A stretch of 62,735 nt of DNA from DAOTVX01 sp034436015 (lineage in GTDB: Bacteria; Chloroflexota; Anaerolineae; Anaerolineales; Villigracilaceae). Position 1 is the first letter of the stretch. The number at the start of each line of letters is the position of its first letter. A program made the position numbers and the translations under genes. The notes under the pieces are model-generated. The model had not been told where the DNA came from. It was given only the letters and a program-made list of their open reading frames with translations, and did no database searches. Shown here piece after piece: positions 1 to 7,874 of this stretch. The DNA lies in the NCBI GenBank assembly GCA_034436015.1, contig DAOTWG010000024.1, positions 1 to 62,735 on the forward strand. Reading direction: 5' to 3'.

Positions 1-159
1 CTCCCAAGCGGATTGCGCTCGTGTATAGGACGAACTCCCTTGCCTTGTCAGCGAATGCACAGCACACGTTGGCAAATGGACTCCAACCAAAGTGGCGACC
101 CTTTTTCACCGTGCGCCGGTCACAAGCGATTCGCCCCAAGAGACTTTTCGCCTGACCCG

Positions 160-188
160 TTGCAAAACGGTCGCCGAATCGTCATAAT
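160..188 (+). promoter_or_regulatory. Putative sigma-70-type promoter
   Basis: A TTGCAA box at 160-165 and a CATAAT box at 183-188 are separated by 17 nt. They lie about 35 nt upstream of the ATG of the secreted protein at 222. This is a prediction from consensus only. Confidence 0.5.
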
Positions 189-221
189 GGATGCAAAGCA
201 ACATTTCTCCGCGAGGCAGCA

Positions 222-575
222 ATGAAAAAGACCCGGTTCGTTCTCCCTATGTTCCTTCTCGTGCTCATTTCCTGCCAGAGTCAGGTTCCTCTCTCGACGG
301 CCCCCGCTCTCGCGGACAAAGCCACGCCGACCGTGGACATCCGTTGCAGCGAATCCGATCCCAACCCTATCGGACAAGACATCGCCACAACCTACGGCAT
401 CCCCTATGAGCAGGTAATGCTGTGGTTCTGTCAGGGATATAGTTTCGACAACATCCTCATTGCTCTCGAAACCAGCGAGGCGACAGACATCCCCGCCGAA
501 ACATTGCTTCAGATGTTGCTGGAAAAGGACTGGGAAACCATCTGGCAGGAAATCGGTTTCATCGCGAATCCATAA
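222..575 (+). CDS. Small lipoprotein with two-Cys domain (hypothetical)
   Basis: A 117-residue exported protein. Its N-terminus is basic (MKKTR), followed by a hydrophobic stretch and a lipobox-like LISC ending at about residue 18, so it is probably a lipoprotein. The mature part has a domain of about 75 residues with a Cys near residue 42 (IRCSESD) and another in a WFCQGYSF motif. The same domain occurs in the C-terminal half of the protein encoded just downstream at 594 (QYFCEGFGW, GEIWHGLGI), so the two are paralogous at domain level. The function is unknown. The pairing with the next gene, 18 nt away on the same strand, suggests one operon behind the promoter at 160-188. Confidence 0.75.
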   Translation: MKKTRFVLPMFLLVLISCQSQVPLSTAPALADKATPTVDIRCSESDPNPIGQDIATTYGIPYEQVMLWFCQGYSFDNILIALETSEATDIPAETLLQMLLEKDWETIWQEIGFIANP

Positions 576-593
576 CTTGGTAAGGAGGTTTCT

Positions 594-1439
594 ATGCGTA
601 AAACATTTTCCCTGAGCGTTCTTGCTCTTCTCGTGACGTTTCTCTTCGCGTTCCCCGTCGCGCCAGCATATGCCCAGAGTGAAGCGACTGAACTGAGCGG
701 TGTCGTCACAGCGATCGGCGCGGAGCACGGCGTCTTCCTGCTTCAGACGGAAGCCGGCCAGAACATCGTCGTCTATGCGCCGCCTGGGTTTGATCTGACC
801 ACCCTGACCGTCGGCGTCACAGTAACCGTCAGCGGAACATGGAACGCCGATGGCAGTTTCGCCGCCAGCGCGATCCAGAACGCCGCGCCAACGGAAGAAC
901 CCTCCGCGACCCCAACGCCAGAACCTGCCGAGACTCCTACCGACGAGCCCATAGAAACGCCCACAGGGCGGGGATTCTATTGCCAGGAGGGCGCTCCGCC
1001 TCATCCATTCGGTGCGCGCATCGCAGAGCGTTACGGCGTGGATTACCAGCAGGTAAAGCAATATTTCTGCGAAGGCTTTGGCTGGGGTCAGATCGTACTA
1101 GCCATGCACACCGCGCGTATGATGGAGGGAGTTGACCCCAACGCTCTGCTGGAAGCGCGACGCAACGGCCAAGGCTGGGGTGAGATCTGGCATGGCTTGG
1201 GCATCCTTGGTCGTCCAAAGGGCGCGACTTCAGCAGGAGACCAGGACGGCGATGGCCTGCCAGATCGCCTCCGCAAGCAGGATCGAGAGCGAGACCGTGA
1301 TCGAGATCGAGATCGAAAGCGAGATCGACTCTGTACTCCTCCTTGCACACCGCAGTCGCCCGATCAGGGTCAAGGGCGTCCCGACGGGACGCGCCCCCCT
1401 AAACCGGATCGCGGGCATGGTCGCGGCCCCAAGCGCTGA
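594..1439 (+). CDS. Secreted DUF5666-like protein with two-Cys domain and Arg/Asp tail
   Basis: 281 residues, starting at an ATG behind a good AAGGAGG ribosome site. It carries a signal peptide (cleavage likely after PAYAQ, about residue 28). Residues of about 33-95 form a beta-rich segment (SGVVTAIGAEHGVFLLQT) that resembles DUF5666 or OB-fold-like domains. A Thr/Pro/Glu linker follows (about 100-125), then a domain homologous to the one in the preceding lipoprotein. The C-terminus is highly charged, with alternating Arg and Asp. The Thr/Pro linker suggests a cell-surface location. No catalytic motif is visible and the function is unknown. It is probably co-transcribed with 222-575, and a strong terminator follows at 1470. 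Confidence 0.8.
   Translation: MRKTFSLSVLALLVTFLFAFPVAPAYAQSEATELSGVVTAIGAEHGVFLLQTEAGQNIVVYAPPGFDLTTLTVGVTVTVSGTWNADGSFAASAIQNAAPTEEPSATPTPEPAETPTDEPIETPTGRGFYCQEGAPPHPFGARIAERYGVDYQQVKQYFCEGFGWGQIVLAMHTARMMEGVDPNALLEARRNGQGWGEIWHGLGILGRPKGATSAGDQDGDGLPDRLRKQDRERDRDRDRDRKRDRLCTPPCTPQSPDQGQGRPDGTRPPKPDRGHGRGPKR
1281..1330 (+). repeat. Short in-frame repeat coding Arg-Asp runs
   Basis: Imperfect 6-nt units of the form GAGATC/GATCGA are repeated here. They encode the alternating Arg/Asp (plus some Glu/Lys) tail of the secreted protein at 594-1439. Such a tract could vary in length by slippage without breaking the frame. Confidence 0.6.
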
Positions 1440-1469
1440 CCCAAGACTCGGTTCACGCCTATTGCCCAG

Positions 1470-1504
1470 GTGCATGGCTCTGTAATAAGGCCATGCACTT
1501 TTTT
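1470..1504 (+). terminator. Rho-independent terminator
   Basis: A perfect 9-bp stem (GTGCATGGC at 1470-1478 with GCCATGCAC at 1490-1498), an 11-nt loop and a run of six T. It ends the 222-1439 transcription unit. Confidence 0.85.
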
Positions 1505-1537
1505 GTCTTCCTCTAACAAAAAAGCGCGCTTCTCCTT

Positions 1538-1565
1538 TTGCGACTCAGCGGGCAGATTTTATGCT
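1538..1565 (+). promoter_or_regulatory. Putative uvrC promoter
   Basis: TTGCGA at 1538-1543 and TATGCT at 1560-1565 with a 16-nt spacer, about 33 nt before the preferred uvrC ATG. The TTG at 1538 could be read as an upstream in-frame start codon. It sits in the -35 box, which argues against it being the real start. Confidence 0.5.
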
Positions 1566-1597
1566 ATCATTGCGCGCGGCGAGGAAACGTTGCTCCG

Positions 1598-3481
1598 ATG
1601 AAACCACCCAAAGCTTCAACCCACCTGCAAAGCGTTCTGGACACTTTGCCGGAACGTCCTGGCTGTTACCTGATGAAGAACGCGGAGGGGAAGATCATCT
1701 ACGTTGGCAAGGCGGTCAACCTGCGCAACCGCGTTCGCTCGTACTTTCATACCGGCGGTGGTCAGGACGCAAAAACGCGCCGCCTGGCGCGCGAGATCGC
1801 CGATATCGAGTGGATCGTCGTCGATTCCGAACTCGAGGCGCTCATCCTCGAGATGAACCTCATCAAGCAACATCGCCCGCGCTACAACGTGCGCCTGAAG
1901 GACGACAAGCAGTACCCTTACATAAAAATTCACTGGAACGAGCCTTTCCCCCGCGTGAGCGTGACGCGACACATGCAGAACGACGGCGCGCGCTATTTTG
2001 GCCCTTACACCTCCGCTTGGGCCGTTCATCAAACTCTGGACGTGCTGCGACGAGTCTTTCCCTATCTGACCTGCGCGCGCGAAATCACCGGTCACGACGC
2101 GCGTGCCTGCCTCTACTACGATATCAAACTCTGCCTGGCGCCTTGTATCGGCGCCGTATCACAAACCGAATACCGCCAGATGATCGCCGACCTCGAGGCG
2201 TTCCTCAGCGGCCACAGTGAGCCGGTCATCGCCCGCGTGCAACGGGAAATGGAACAGGCCGCCAACCAACTCCAGTTCGAGCGCGCCGCTGCCTTACGCG
2301 ACAAGATCAAAGCATTACAGACCATCGTCGAGCGCCAGAAAGTTATCTTCTCGCCCGATTACCTCGATTCGGACGTGCTCGCCCTGGCACGCGCAGATGG
2401 GGAGGCTTGTATGCAGGTCTTCTTCATTCGCGGCGGCAAACTCATCGGCCGCGAGTACTTTGTCTTGGAAGGCGCGGAAGAAGCCTCCGATGCCGAAGTC
2501 CTGGCGCAATTCGTCAAGCAATTCTACACCGAAGCCGCCGGCGTTCCCTCCCGGTTGATTTTGCCCCAGGAGATCGAGGAGGCTCGCATCATCCGGCAAT
2601 GGTTACGAGCCCGACGCGGTGGTGAAAGAGTGGAAATGCTCATCCCGCGCCGGGGTCAACCTCATGAACTGGTGCGCATGGCCGCCGAAAACGCCGCGGA
2701 GACGTTGCAGGCCTTGCGCGCGCGTTGGCAGGCGGATACCCATCGTCAGGAACAAGCCCTGGCCGAGTTGCAGCAAACCTTTGGCCTGTCCGCCCCGCCG
2801 AATCGCATCGAGTGTTATGATATCTCCAATACACAAGGCACGGCTTCCGTCGGTTCGATGGTGGTCTTCGTCCAAGGCGTTCCGGATAAGAAACTCTACC
2901 GCCGATTCAACATCCAATCCGTCAGCGGCCCGGATGACTTTGCCTCCATGGAGGAGGTCTTGATACGCCGCTTCAAACGCTGGCAGGCAGCGCAACAACT
3001 GGCGCAGCAACCCGGCGCCAAAGTGGACCCTGCCTTTGCTCACTTACCCGATTTGTTGATTGTGGATGGCGGCAAGGGCCAACTCGGGCGCGCTGTGCGT
3101 GTTCTGGAGCAGTTTGGCGTGCAGGAGATCATCACGGTGGCCGGCTTGGCAAAGCAGGAGGAAGAAATCTTTTTACCGCAGCGTTCGCAACCGCTTTCTC
3201 TGCCGCGCCATTCCCAGGGGTTGTACCTGCTCCAACGCATTCGCGACGAAGCGCACCGTTTCGCCATCACGGCCCATCGTGCCAAACGGAATCGGCAGGG
3301 CCTGGCCTCGCGTCTGGATTCCATCCCCGGCATTGGCCCAGCGCGACGCCGCGCCCTCTTGCAGCGTTTCGGCTCGCTGGACAAGATTCAAGCCGCGACC
3401 ATCGAGGAACTAACTTCCGTGCCCGGCATCAACCGCTTGTTGGCCGAAAGCATCCATGCTCACTTGGACGACGCGCCATGA
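1598..3481 (+). CDS. uvrC: UvrABC system protein C
   Basis: Nucleotide-excision-repair nuclease subunit that makes the incisions on both sides of a lesion in the UvrB-DNA complex. 627 residues, a normal length. The N-terminal GIY-YIG nuclease (about 18-95) shows PGCYLM and IIYVGKAVNLRNRVRSYF. A UVR motif follows at about 205-240 (ERAAALRDKI), then the RNase-H-like endonuclease domain (RIECYDIS, IVDGGKGQL, IRDEAHRFA) and two helix-hairpin-helix motifs at the C-terminus (IPGIGPARR, VPGINRL). The ATG at 1598 is preferred because it begins close to the conserved domain and follows GAGGA. The stop overlaps the start of the next gene by 4 nt (ATGA), so translation is probably coupled. Confidence 0.97.
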   Translation: MKPPKASTHLQSVLDTLPERPGCYLMKNAEGKIIYVGKAVNLRNRVRSYFHTGGGQDAKTRRLAREIADIEWIVVDSELEALILEMNLIKQHRPRYNVRLKDDKQYPYIKIHWNEPFPRVSVTRHMQNDGARYFGPYTSAWAVHQTLDVLRRVFPYLTCAREITGHDARACLYYDIKLCLAPCIGAVSQTEYRQMIADLEAFLSGHSEPVIARVQREMEQAANQLQFERAAALRDKIKALQTIVERQKVIFSPDYLDSDVLALARADGEACMQVFFIRGGKLIGREYFVLEGAEEASDAEVLAQFVKQFYTEAAGVPSRLILPQEIEEARIIRQWLRARRGGERVEMLIPRRGQPHELVRMAAENAAETLQALRARWQADTHRQEQALAELQQTFGLSAPPNRIECYDISNTQGTASVGSMVVFVQGVPDKKLYRRFNIQSVSGPDDFASMEEVLIRRFKRWQAAQQLAQQPGAKVDPAFAHLPDLLIVDGGKGQLGRAVRVLEQFGVQEIITVAGLAKQEEEIFLPQRSQPLSLPRHSQGLYLLQRIRDEAHRFAITAHRAKRNRQGLASRLDSIPGIGPARRRALLQRFGSLDKIQAATIEELTSVPGINRLLAESIHAHLDDAP

Positions 3482-3861
3482 AGACCGCATGGATTGTGGA
3501 CGATGATTCCGAAATGAGCAACGCGGTGCAACTGATGCTCCGTCTGCTTGGCTTCGAGACTCGCACCTTTCGGGACGCCCGCTCCACGGCAAAAGCCCTG
3601 TTGAGCGGCCAGCGCCCCGACGTGCTCTTGCTGGATATTCACATGCCCGTAGTCAGCGGCCTCGATTTGCTGGAATTCCTCCGCCAACGCGCCGACCTCA
3701 AACACCTCCCGATCATCATGTTAACCAGCGAAGCAGCAGACGTGATGGTAGATACGGCGCTGGCAATGGGCGCCGACGCCTACTTGACCAAGCCGCTGGC
3801 ACTCGAAGAACTCGAGGCGGCTCTGCGGCGCGTGCTACCCCTATATGGAAAGGATGTATGA
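3478..3861 (+). CDS. Single-domain response regulator
   Basis: 127 residues, receiver domain only. The acidic pocket (VDDD, residues 8-10), phosphoacceptor Asp53 (LLLDIHMP), switch Thr83 (MLTSE) and Lys105 (LTKP) are all present, so it should be phosphorylatable. There is no output domain, so it may act by protein contact or as a phosphate relay. It overlaps the uvrC stop and the next small gene by ATGA junctions, giving a three-gene coupled unit. No kinase is adjacent. Its partner is unknown. Confidence 0.9.
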   Translation: MKTAWIVDDDSEMSNAVQLMLRLLGFETRTFRDARSTAKALLSGQRPDVLLLDIHMPVVSGLDLLEFLRQRADLKHLPIIMLTSEAADVMVDTALAMGADAYLTKPLALEELEAALRRVLPLYGKDV

Positions 3862-3986
3862 TGCCACGCCCACGAGAGAAGAAATCTGCCTCCCGTTCCT
3901 GGCGTCAGCAGCGCGTGTACAGCGCCGTCGTGATCATCCTAGCTTTGATTGTAGTGGCATCTATGGTGCTCTCCACGCCGCGTTAG
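3858..3986 (+). CDS. 42-residue single-pass membrane protein
   Basis: A short gene that starts at an ATG overlapping the TGA of the response regulator (ATGATG, 3858-3863) and stops at TAG 3984-3986. The protein has a basic N-terminus (PRPREKK, SWRQQR) and one hydrophobic segment of about 18 residues (VIILALIVVASMVL) with a very short C-terminal tail. It is predicted to sit in the membrane with the basic end inside. The coupled start and protein-like composition support it as real, but the function is unknown. The in-frame second ATG at 3861 is an equally possible start. Confidence 0.6.
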   Translation: MMPRPREKKSASRSWRQQRVYSAVVIILALIVVASMVLSTPR

Positions 3987-3992
3987 TCTTCG

Positions 3993-4412
3993 TTATGGAG
4001 TAGGAGTCGGGGTCTCCGTAGGCGTTCCGGTAGGAATAGGCGAGGAAGTGAACGTAGCGGTAGCCGGAGGGGGAACTGTGGGAAACGGCGTCGAGGTGGG
4101 CAGAGGAGTATCGGTAGCAGAAGGAGTCAGGGTAGGAAGGGGAGTATAGGTGGGGTAAGGCGTAAACGTAGAAGTTAGCGTAGGAGTCAGGGAGGGGGTG
4201 CCAGTTGGCGTCGCCGACGACGTCTCGGTGTAGGTGGGAGAAGAAAAGAACAGAGTCGGGGTCGGCGTTCCTGTTTCGGTGGAGGTTGGCGTGGCAGTCG
4301 CGGAGGCCGGCGCCCGTTCCGCCGCCAAAAAGCCCAGGCAGTAGCATGGCAGAGTCGCGACGATGATTCCGGCCAGAATCAACCGACGGGTGGAAACAGG
4401 CAAGCGGCTCAT
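3993..4412 (-). CDS. Membrane-anchored Thr/Pro-rich protein
   Basis: 139 residues. One N-terminal hydrophobic segment (LILAGIIVATLPCYCLGFL, about 11-29) is followed by an almost uninterrupted Thr/Pro/Ser tail (TPTSTETGTPTPT and similar) with no folded domain. Such tails usually act as wall-spanning stalks, but here nothing is attached to the stalk. A likely -10 box (TATACT) lies 12-17 nt before the ATG on the minus strand. The gene converges with the 42-residue gene, leaving only 6 nt between stops. The low-complexity sequence lowers certainty. Confidence 0.6.
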   Translation of the reverse strand: MSRLPVSTRRLILAGIIVATLPCYCLGFLAAERAPASATATPTSTETGTPTPTLFFSSPTYTETSSATPTGTPSLTPTLTSTFTPYPTYTPLPTLTPSATDTPLPTSTPFPTVPPPATATFTSSPIPTGTPTETPTPTP

Positions 4413-4439
4413 GGCACATTAAGTATACCAAGTTCCCTG

Positions 4440-4460
4440 AAACCGCCGACTTCACCGGCG
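4440..4460 (+). repeat. Dispersed 21-bp element, copy 1
   Basis: This sequence matches 57210-57230 at 17 of the first 19 positions (pattern AAACCG-NN-GACTTCACCGG). Both copies are intergenic and both lie just upstream of a promoter. It contains a short inverted repeat (CGCCG/CGGCG). It may be a regulatory site or a remnant of a small repeat family. Confidence 0.45.
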
Positions 4461-4488
4461 AGCAATGTCGGCTTTCCTCTGCTTCTGA

Positions 4489-4494
4489 TATAAT
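4489..4494 (+). promoter_or_regulatory. Putative purA -10 box (TATAAT)
   Basis: A perfect TATAAT 34 nt before the purA ATG. The -35 region (around 4466-4471) is weak. An AAGGAG ribosome site lies between the box and the gene. Confidence 0.5.
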
Positions 4495-4528
4495 GTGACC
4501 GCTGATTCTACGGAGTAAGGAGCGAACG

Positions 4529-5869
4529 ATGCCCCTGCATGTTATCGTTGGCACCCAGTGGGGGGATGAGGGCAAGGGACGTTTTGTGGACTGGTTCGCC
4601 GCGCGCGCAGCATACGCCGCCCGCTACAACGGCGGCGACAACGCCGGCCATACGGTAACGGTGGGCAAGCGAATCTTCAAACTACATCTGATCCCCTCCG
4701 GCATCCTCCAGCCAGGCGTGATCGCCGTTCTCGGCAATGGCATGGTCATCCATCCGCGCACTCTGCTGGAGGAAATGGATCGCTTAATCCAAGCCGGGAT
4801 AGCGATCAACCCAGAGAGGATACGTATCTCCTACGCGGCGCACCTTGTCACGCCGGCGCACCAGGCACTCGATAAGGCTCAGGAAGCGACGCGTGGCAAG
4901 AGTAGCATCGGCACGACCGGACGTGGTATCGGCCCAGCCTACATGGATAAGGCCAGTCGGCATGGACTGCGGATGGCAGATTTGTTGCAAGAGGACTTCG
5001 TGGAACGCGTGGGAGATCACCTTGCCGAAGCCAATCGCGCCTTACAAAGACTAGGCGCCCCTACGTTGGATACTGCGGCAATTTGTGAGGAAGCACGCTC
5101 CTGGGCAGCGCGTTTGAAGGATTATGTGACCGACGCCTCTCTAGAACTGAATCGCGCCTTGCAGGAAGGTAAGACGGTTCTCGCAGAAGGAGCGCAGGGG
5201 ACGCTGCTTGACCTGGACTTCGGCACCTATCCGTTCGTGACGTCCTCCACGACTACTGCCGCCGGTGCATTGACCGGTCTTGGTCTGGGATTGACGGCAG
5301 CGCGCGATGCACGCGTGACCGGCGTGGTCAAGGCGTTCCAGACGCGCGTCGGCAGCGGCCCGTTCCCGACCGAGATATTGGACGATCTGGCGTTGCGTTT
5401 GCGCGGCACGGGTGCAAATCCCTGGGACGAATATGGTACGACGACCGGCCGCCCACGTCGAGTCGGCTGGCTGGACGGGGTCCTGTTGCGCTATTCGGCG
5501 CGTCTCAACGGCCTGACCGAGTTCGTCGTCACAAAATTGGACATCCTCTCCGGACTCGAGACCGTGAAAATCTGTACGGCTTACCGTTCCGGTAATCAAA
5601 CGGTAACCGACTTGCCGTATGGGGCAACCAACCTGACGGCGTTCGAGCCGGTGTACGAAGAACTACCCGCTTGGCAGGAGAATATCTCTGTCGTGAGCCG
5701 CTGGCAGGACTTGCCGGCCGCGGCCAAGAACTACCTGGAGCGCGTCCAGGAGTTGGTCGGGGTGCCGTTGCGGATGGTTTCGGTTGGCTCAGAACGGGAG
5801 CAGGTCATTAAAGTGTCACACGTCGGCAAAGGACAGCGTTTCTTCCGCTGCGGAATGAGATCCGCGTGA
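4529..5869 (+). CDS. purA: Adenylosuccinate synthetase
   Basis: GTP-dependent ligase joining IMP and aspartate in the first committed step to AMP. 446 residues, slightly longer than the usual 425-435. The N-terminal GDEGKG loop (residues 12-17, Asp13 general base) and NAGHT (His41) are intact. Other family signatures are KSSIGTTGRGIGPAY, the KAFQTRVGSGPFPTE and TTGRPRRVGWLD segments, and the guanine-binding TKLDILSGLE. The ATG at 4529 follows AAGGAG at a good distance. It is transcribed from its own -10 box and ends 8 nt from the convergent dehydrogenase gene. Confidence 0.97.
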   Translation: MPLHVIVGTQWGDEGKGRFVDWFAARAAYAARYNGGDNAGHTVTVGKRIFKLHLIPSGILQPGVIAVLGNGMVIHPRTLLEEMDRLIQAGIAINPERIRISYAAHLVTPAHQALDKAQEATRGKSSIGTTGRGIGPAYMDKASRHGLRMADLLQEDFVERVGDHLAEANRALQRLGAPTLDTAAICEEARSWAARLKDYVTDASLELNRALQEGKTVLAEGAQGTLLDLDFGTYPFVTSSTTTAAGALTGLGLGLTAARDARVTGVVKAFQTRVGSGPFPTEILDDLALRLRGTGANPWDEYGTTTGRPRRVGWLDGVLLRYSARLNGLTEFVVTKLDILSGLETVKICTAYRSGNQTVTDLPYGATNLTAFEPVYEELPAWQENISVVSRWQDLPAAAKNYLERVQELVGVPLRMVSVGSEREQVIKVSHVGKGQRFFRCGMRSA

Positions 5870-5876
5870 GGTAGCC

Positions 5877-6917
5877 TCACTCCTTCGTTCGCACGCGGGA
5901 ATCGCCCCAGCCATAGCGGCGGCGGATGTTTGGGAGGAGATACTCACTAAAGAACCGCTCGACATTGTAATCGGGCTGCCAGCCCCACTCGGCGCGGGCA
6001 AGCGAGTCGTCCACATCGGAGGGCCAGGAGTCGACGATACCCTGTCGGCGCGGCTGTGGCTCAAAGGTAATTTCTGCGCCGGGGAACGCACGCAAGGCGC
6101 GGGCGCGAAATTCCTCGGCCGTTAGGCTAAAACTGCTCACATTGTAGACGACGTGATGGAGCACCTCGCGCGGCGCATCGGTTAGAAGCATCAAGGCTTT
6201 AATCGCATCGGGCATTGCCATAAACGGAAGACGGGTATCCGCGCGCACAAAACAGGCGTACGGTTTGCCCTCCGCCGCGCAATGGAGCATTTCGGGGCCA
6301 TAATCGCTTGTACCGCCCGAAGGCAGGGTAAAGGCGCCGATCAGGCCGGGAAAACGCAGGGCGCGGAAATCGAGCATGGCGGGCGGCTGTGGGTCCAGGT
6401 GCCGCTGACCGTAGTAACGGCTGTAATACATCCCCAGTTTCTCACAGTAGAGTTTGTTGCAGCCATACATTGTGTGCGGTGTATTCCATTCGTCCTCTTT
6501 TACCTTCCCAACAGCATATTTTGTCGTTTGGTCTGGCAAGCCATAGACGGCAATCGAACTGGGGAAGAGGAATTTGACCGCGCGGCCGCGTTTTTCCGAC
6601 TTGTACGCCGCCAGCATCAACAGCTGCATGGTCCCCTCGACATTAATCCGGTGGGCCTCCTCGGTCGCCACCTCCGCTTTCGAGGAGAGGGAGGCCGCCA
6701 AATGAAAGATGAGATCGAAATCGTAATCGTAAAAGATCTTGACCTTGTTGACCAAATCGCCCTGGAGATGCTCCTCCGAGAGCGCCTGGAGGCTCGCCGG
6801 CAGGGGCAACAGGTCGGTGGTCACAATCCGATACGCTCCCCGAGTCGAGAGTGCCTGAATCAGCGCCTGGCCGATCTCGCCGCACGCGCCCGTAACCAGG
6901 ACCGATGTTTCTGCCAT
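5877..6917 (-). CDS. SDR-family L-threonine 3-dehydrogenase-like epimerase/dehydratase
   Basis: 346 residues, extended short-chain dehydrogenase. The NAD-binding glycine motif VTGACGEIGQA is at about residues 8-18. The catalytic region has a Ser pair (PSSIAVYG) and Tyr-x-x-x-Lys (YGCNK). The C-terminal half carries features typical of the SDR-type L-threonine 3-dehydrogenases: GTSDYGPEML, DTRLPFMAMPDA, RRQGIVDSWPSDVDD and AEWGWQPDY. The expected reaction is oxidation of threonine to 2-amino-3-ketobutyrate. No kbl (ligase) gene is adjacent, so the substrate is inferred from sequence only. A UDP-sugar epimerase is the alternative, but it is less likely. Confidence 0.85.
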   Translation of the reverse strand: MAETSVLVTGACGEIGQALIQALSTRGAYRIVTTDLLPLPASLQALSEEHLQGDLVNKVKIFYDYDFDLIFHLAASLSSKAEVATEEAHRINVEGTMQLLMLAAYKSEKRGRAVKFLFPSSIAVYGLPDQTTKYAVGKVKEDEWNTPHTMYGCNKLYCEKLGMYYSRYYGQRHLDPQPPAMLDFRALRFPGLIGAFTLPSGGTSDYGPEMLHCAAEGKPYACFVRADTRLPFMAMPDAIKALMLLTDAPREVLHHVVYNVSSFSLTAEEFRARALRAFPGAEITFEPQPRRQGIVDSWPSDVDDSLARAEWGWQPDYNVERFFSEYLLPNIRRRYGWGDSRVRTKE

Positions 6918-7086
6918 GTCGTTTCTCCTTCACACAGACCTCTTCGCGCTGCTTCTCCCATTCTACAACATTTATTGTCTGACATATAGAGGGAGGAACA
7001 ACGACAACATTCTTAATTGTGGTCGGGGCGGTCCTGATTAGTTCCTGCAAGGGTCTGTCGGTAGGTTTTGTGGTATCTTTAGAGAT

Positions 7087-7872
7087 GTGCCGCGGGTCTA
7101 TCTCCCTCTTGTCTTCTGTATAGGACTACTGACCGCGTGTGTCGCCCTGAACGCGCCGAGCGCGCCAACAGTCACCCCCCCAATCACGGCGATCTTCACG
7201 CCAACCGTGCTTTGGTTTCCGCCTACTCGAACGCCCACCTCTTGTCCCTTTCCCACTTCAACGCCGGAGTCTCTACCAACGCCGAGTGGGCTGATCTTCC
7301 GCGATCATTTCGGTCAACCAGAAGTATGGATGACGGTCATTTCGCCATCCGCGAGCGCGGTTTTGGAGAATAACCGCCTGATTCTCTCTGTAACCAGGAA
7401 GGGTCTTTACCTGATGACCCTGCGCGCTGGCCCGGTGTTGGCCGATTTCCATCTGCAAGTAACCGCCCGTCTGAACCTATGCCGTCAAAAAGATGCCTAT
7501 GGTGTGTTGTTTCGCGCCGCGAGCCAGGGGGATTACTACCGGTATGTTCTTAATTGTCAGGGTCAGGCGCGTCTGGAGCGCGCCCAAGGAGGGCAAATTG
7601 TCCCATTGGGAGCATGGCAAGAAAGCGGCGACGCGCCTCGCGGCGCGCCGGGCGAAGTCACCTTGGGCATCTGGGCTGTGGGGTCAGAGATGTATCTCTT
7701 TCTCAACGATCGCTTTCAGTTCGCGTCGCGCGATACGCTCTTTCGCTCCGGTCAGATAGGGCTGTTTGCGCTTTCGGGCGAAGAGACTCCGCTTGCAGTC
7801 GTCTTTTCCGATCTGGTTGTGTACGATGCCTCGTCCGTGATCCCACCCGCGACTACTCCTGTGTCGCCTTGA
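7087..7872 (+). CDS. Lipoprotein with concanavalin-like fold (hypothetical)
   Basis: 261 residues. The signal peptide has a clear lipobox (LLTAC, Cys about residue 18), followed by a Thr/Pro linker to about residue 66. The rest is a beta-rich domain (FRDHFG, VTARLNLCRQKDAYGVLFRA, YRYVLNCQGQARLER, GLFALSG) resembling laminin-G/DUF1080-type concanavalin A-like folds. These often bind carbohydrate. The start is GTG at 7087, chosen because it places the signal peptide at the N-terminus. It ends 3 nt before the convergent histidine kinase gene. The function is unknown beyond a surface-exposed, possibly glycan-binding role. Confidence 0.75.
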   Translation: MPRVYLPLVFCIGLLTACVALNAPSAPTVTPPITAIFTPTVLWFPPTRTPTSCPFPTSTPESLPTPSGLIFRDHFGQPEVWMTVISPSASAVLENNRLILSVTRKGLYLMTLRAGPVLADFHLQVTARLNLCRQKDAYGVLFRAASQGDYYRYVLNCQGQARLERAQGGQIVPLGAWQESGDAPRGAPGEVTLGIWAVGSEMYLFLNDRFQFASRDTLFRSGQIGLFALSGEETPLAVVFSDLVVYDASSVIPPATTPVSP

Positions 7873-7874
7873 CC

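Noticed and set aside
120..1061. 313-codon minus-strand frame over the two secreted-protein genes
   Set aside because: The plus-strand genes have signal peptides, ribosome sites, a promoter and a terminator. The antisense frame has none of these.
3961..4575. 204-codon minus-strand frame over the Thr/Pro-rich gene
   Set aside because: It overlaps in a different frame with the Thr/Pro-rich protein, which has a membrane anchor and a -10 box. It also runs into purA and has no ribosome site.
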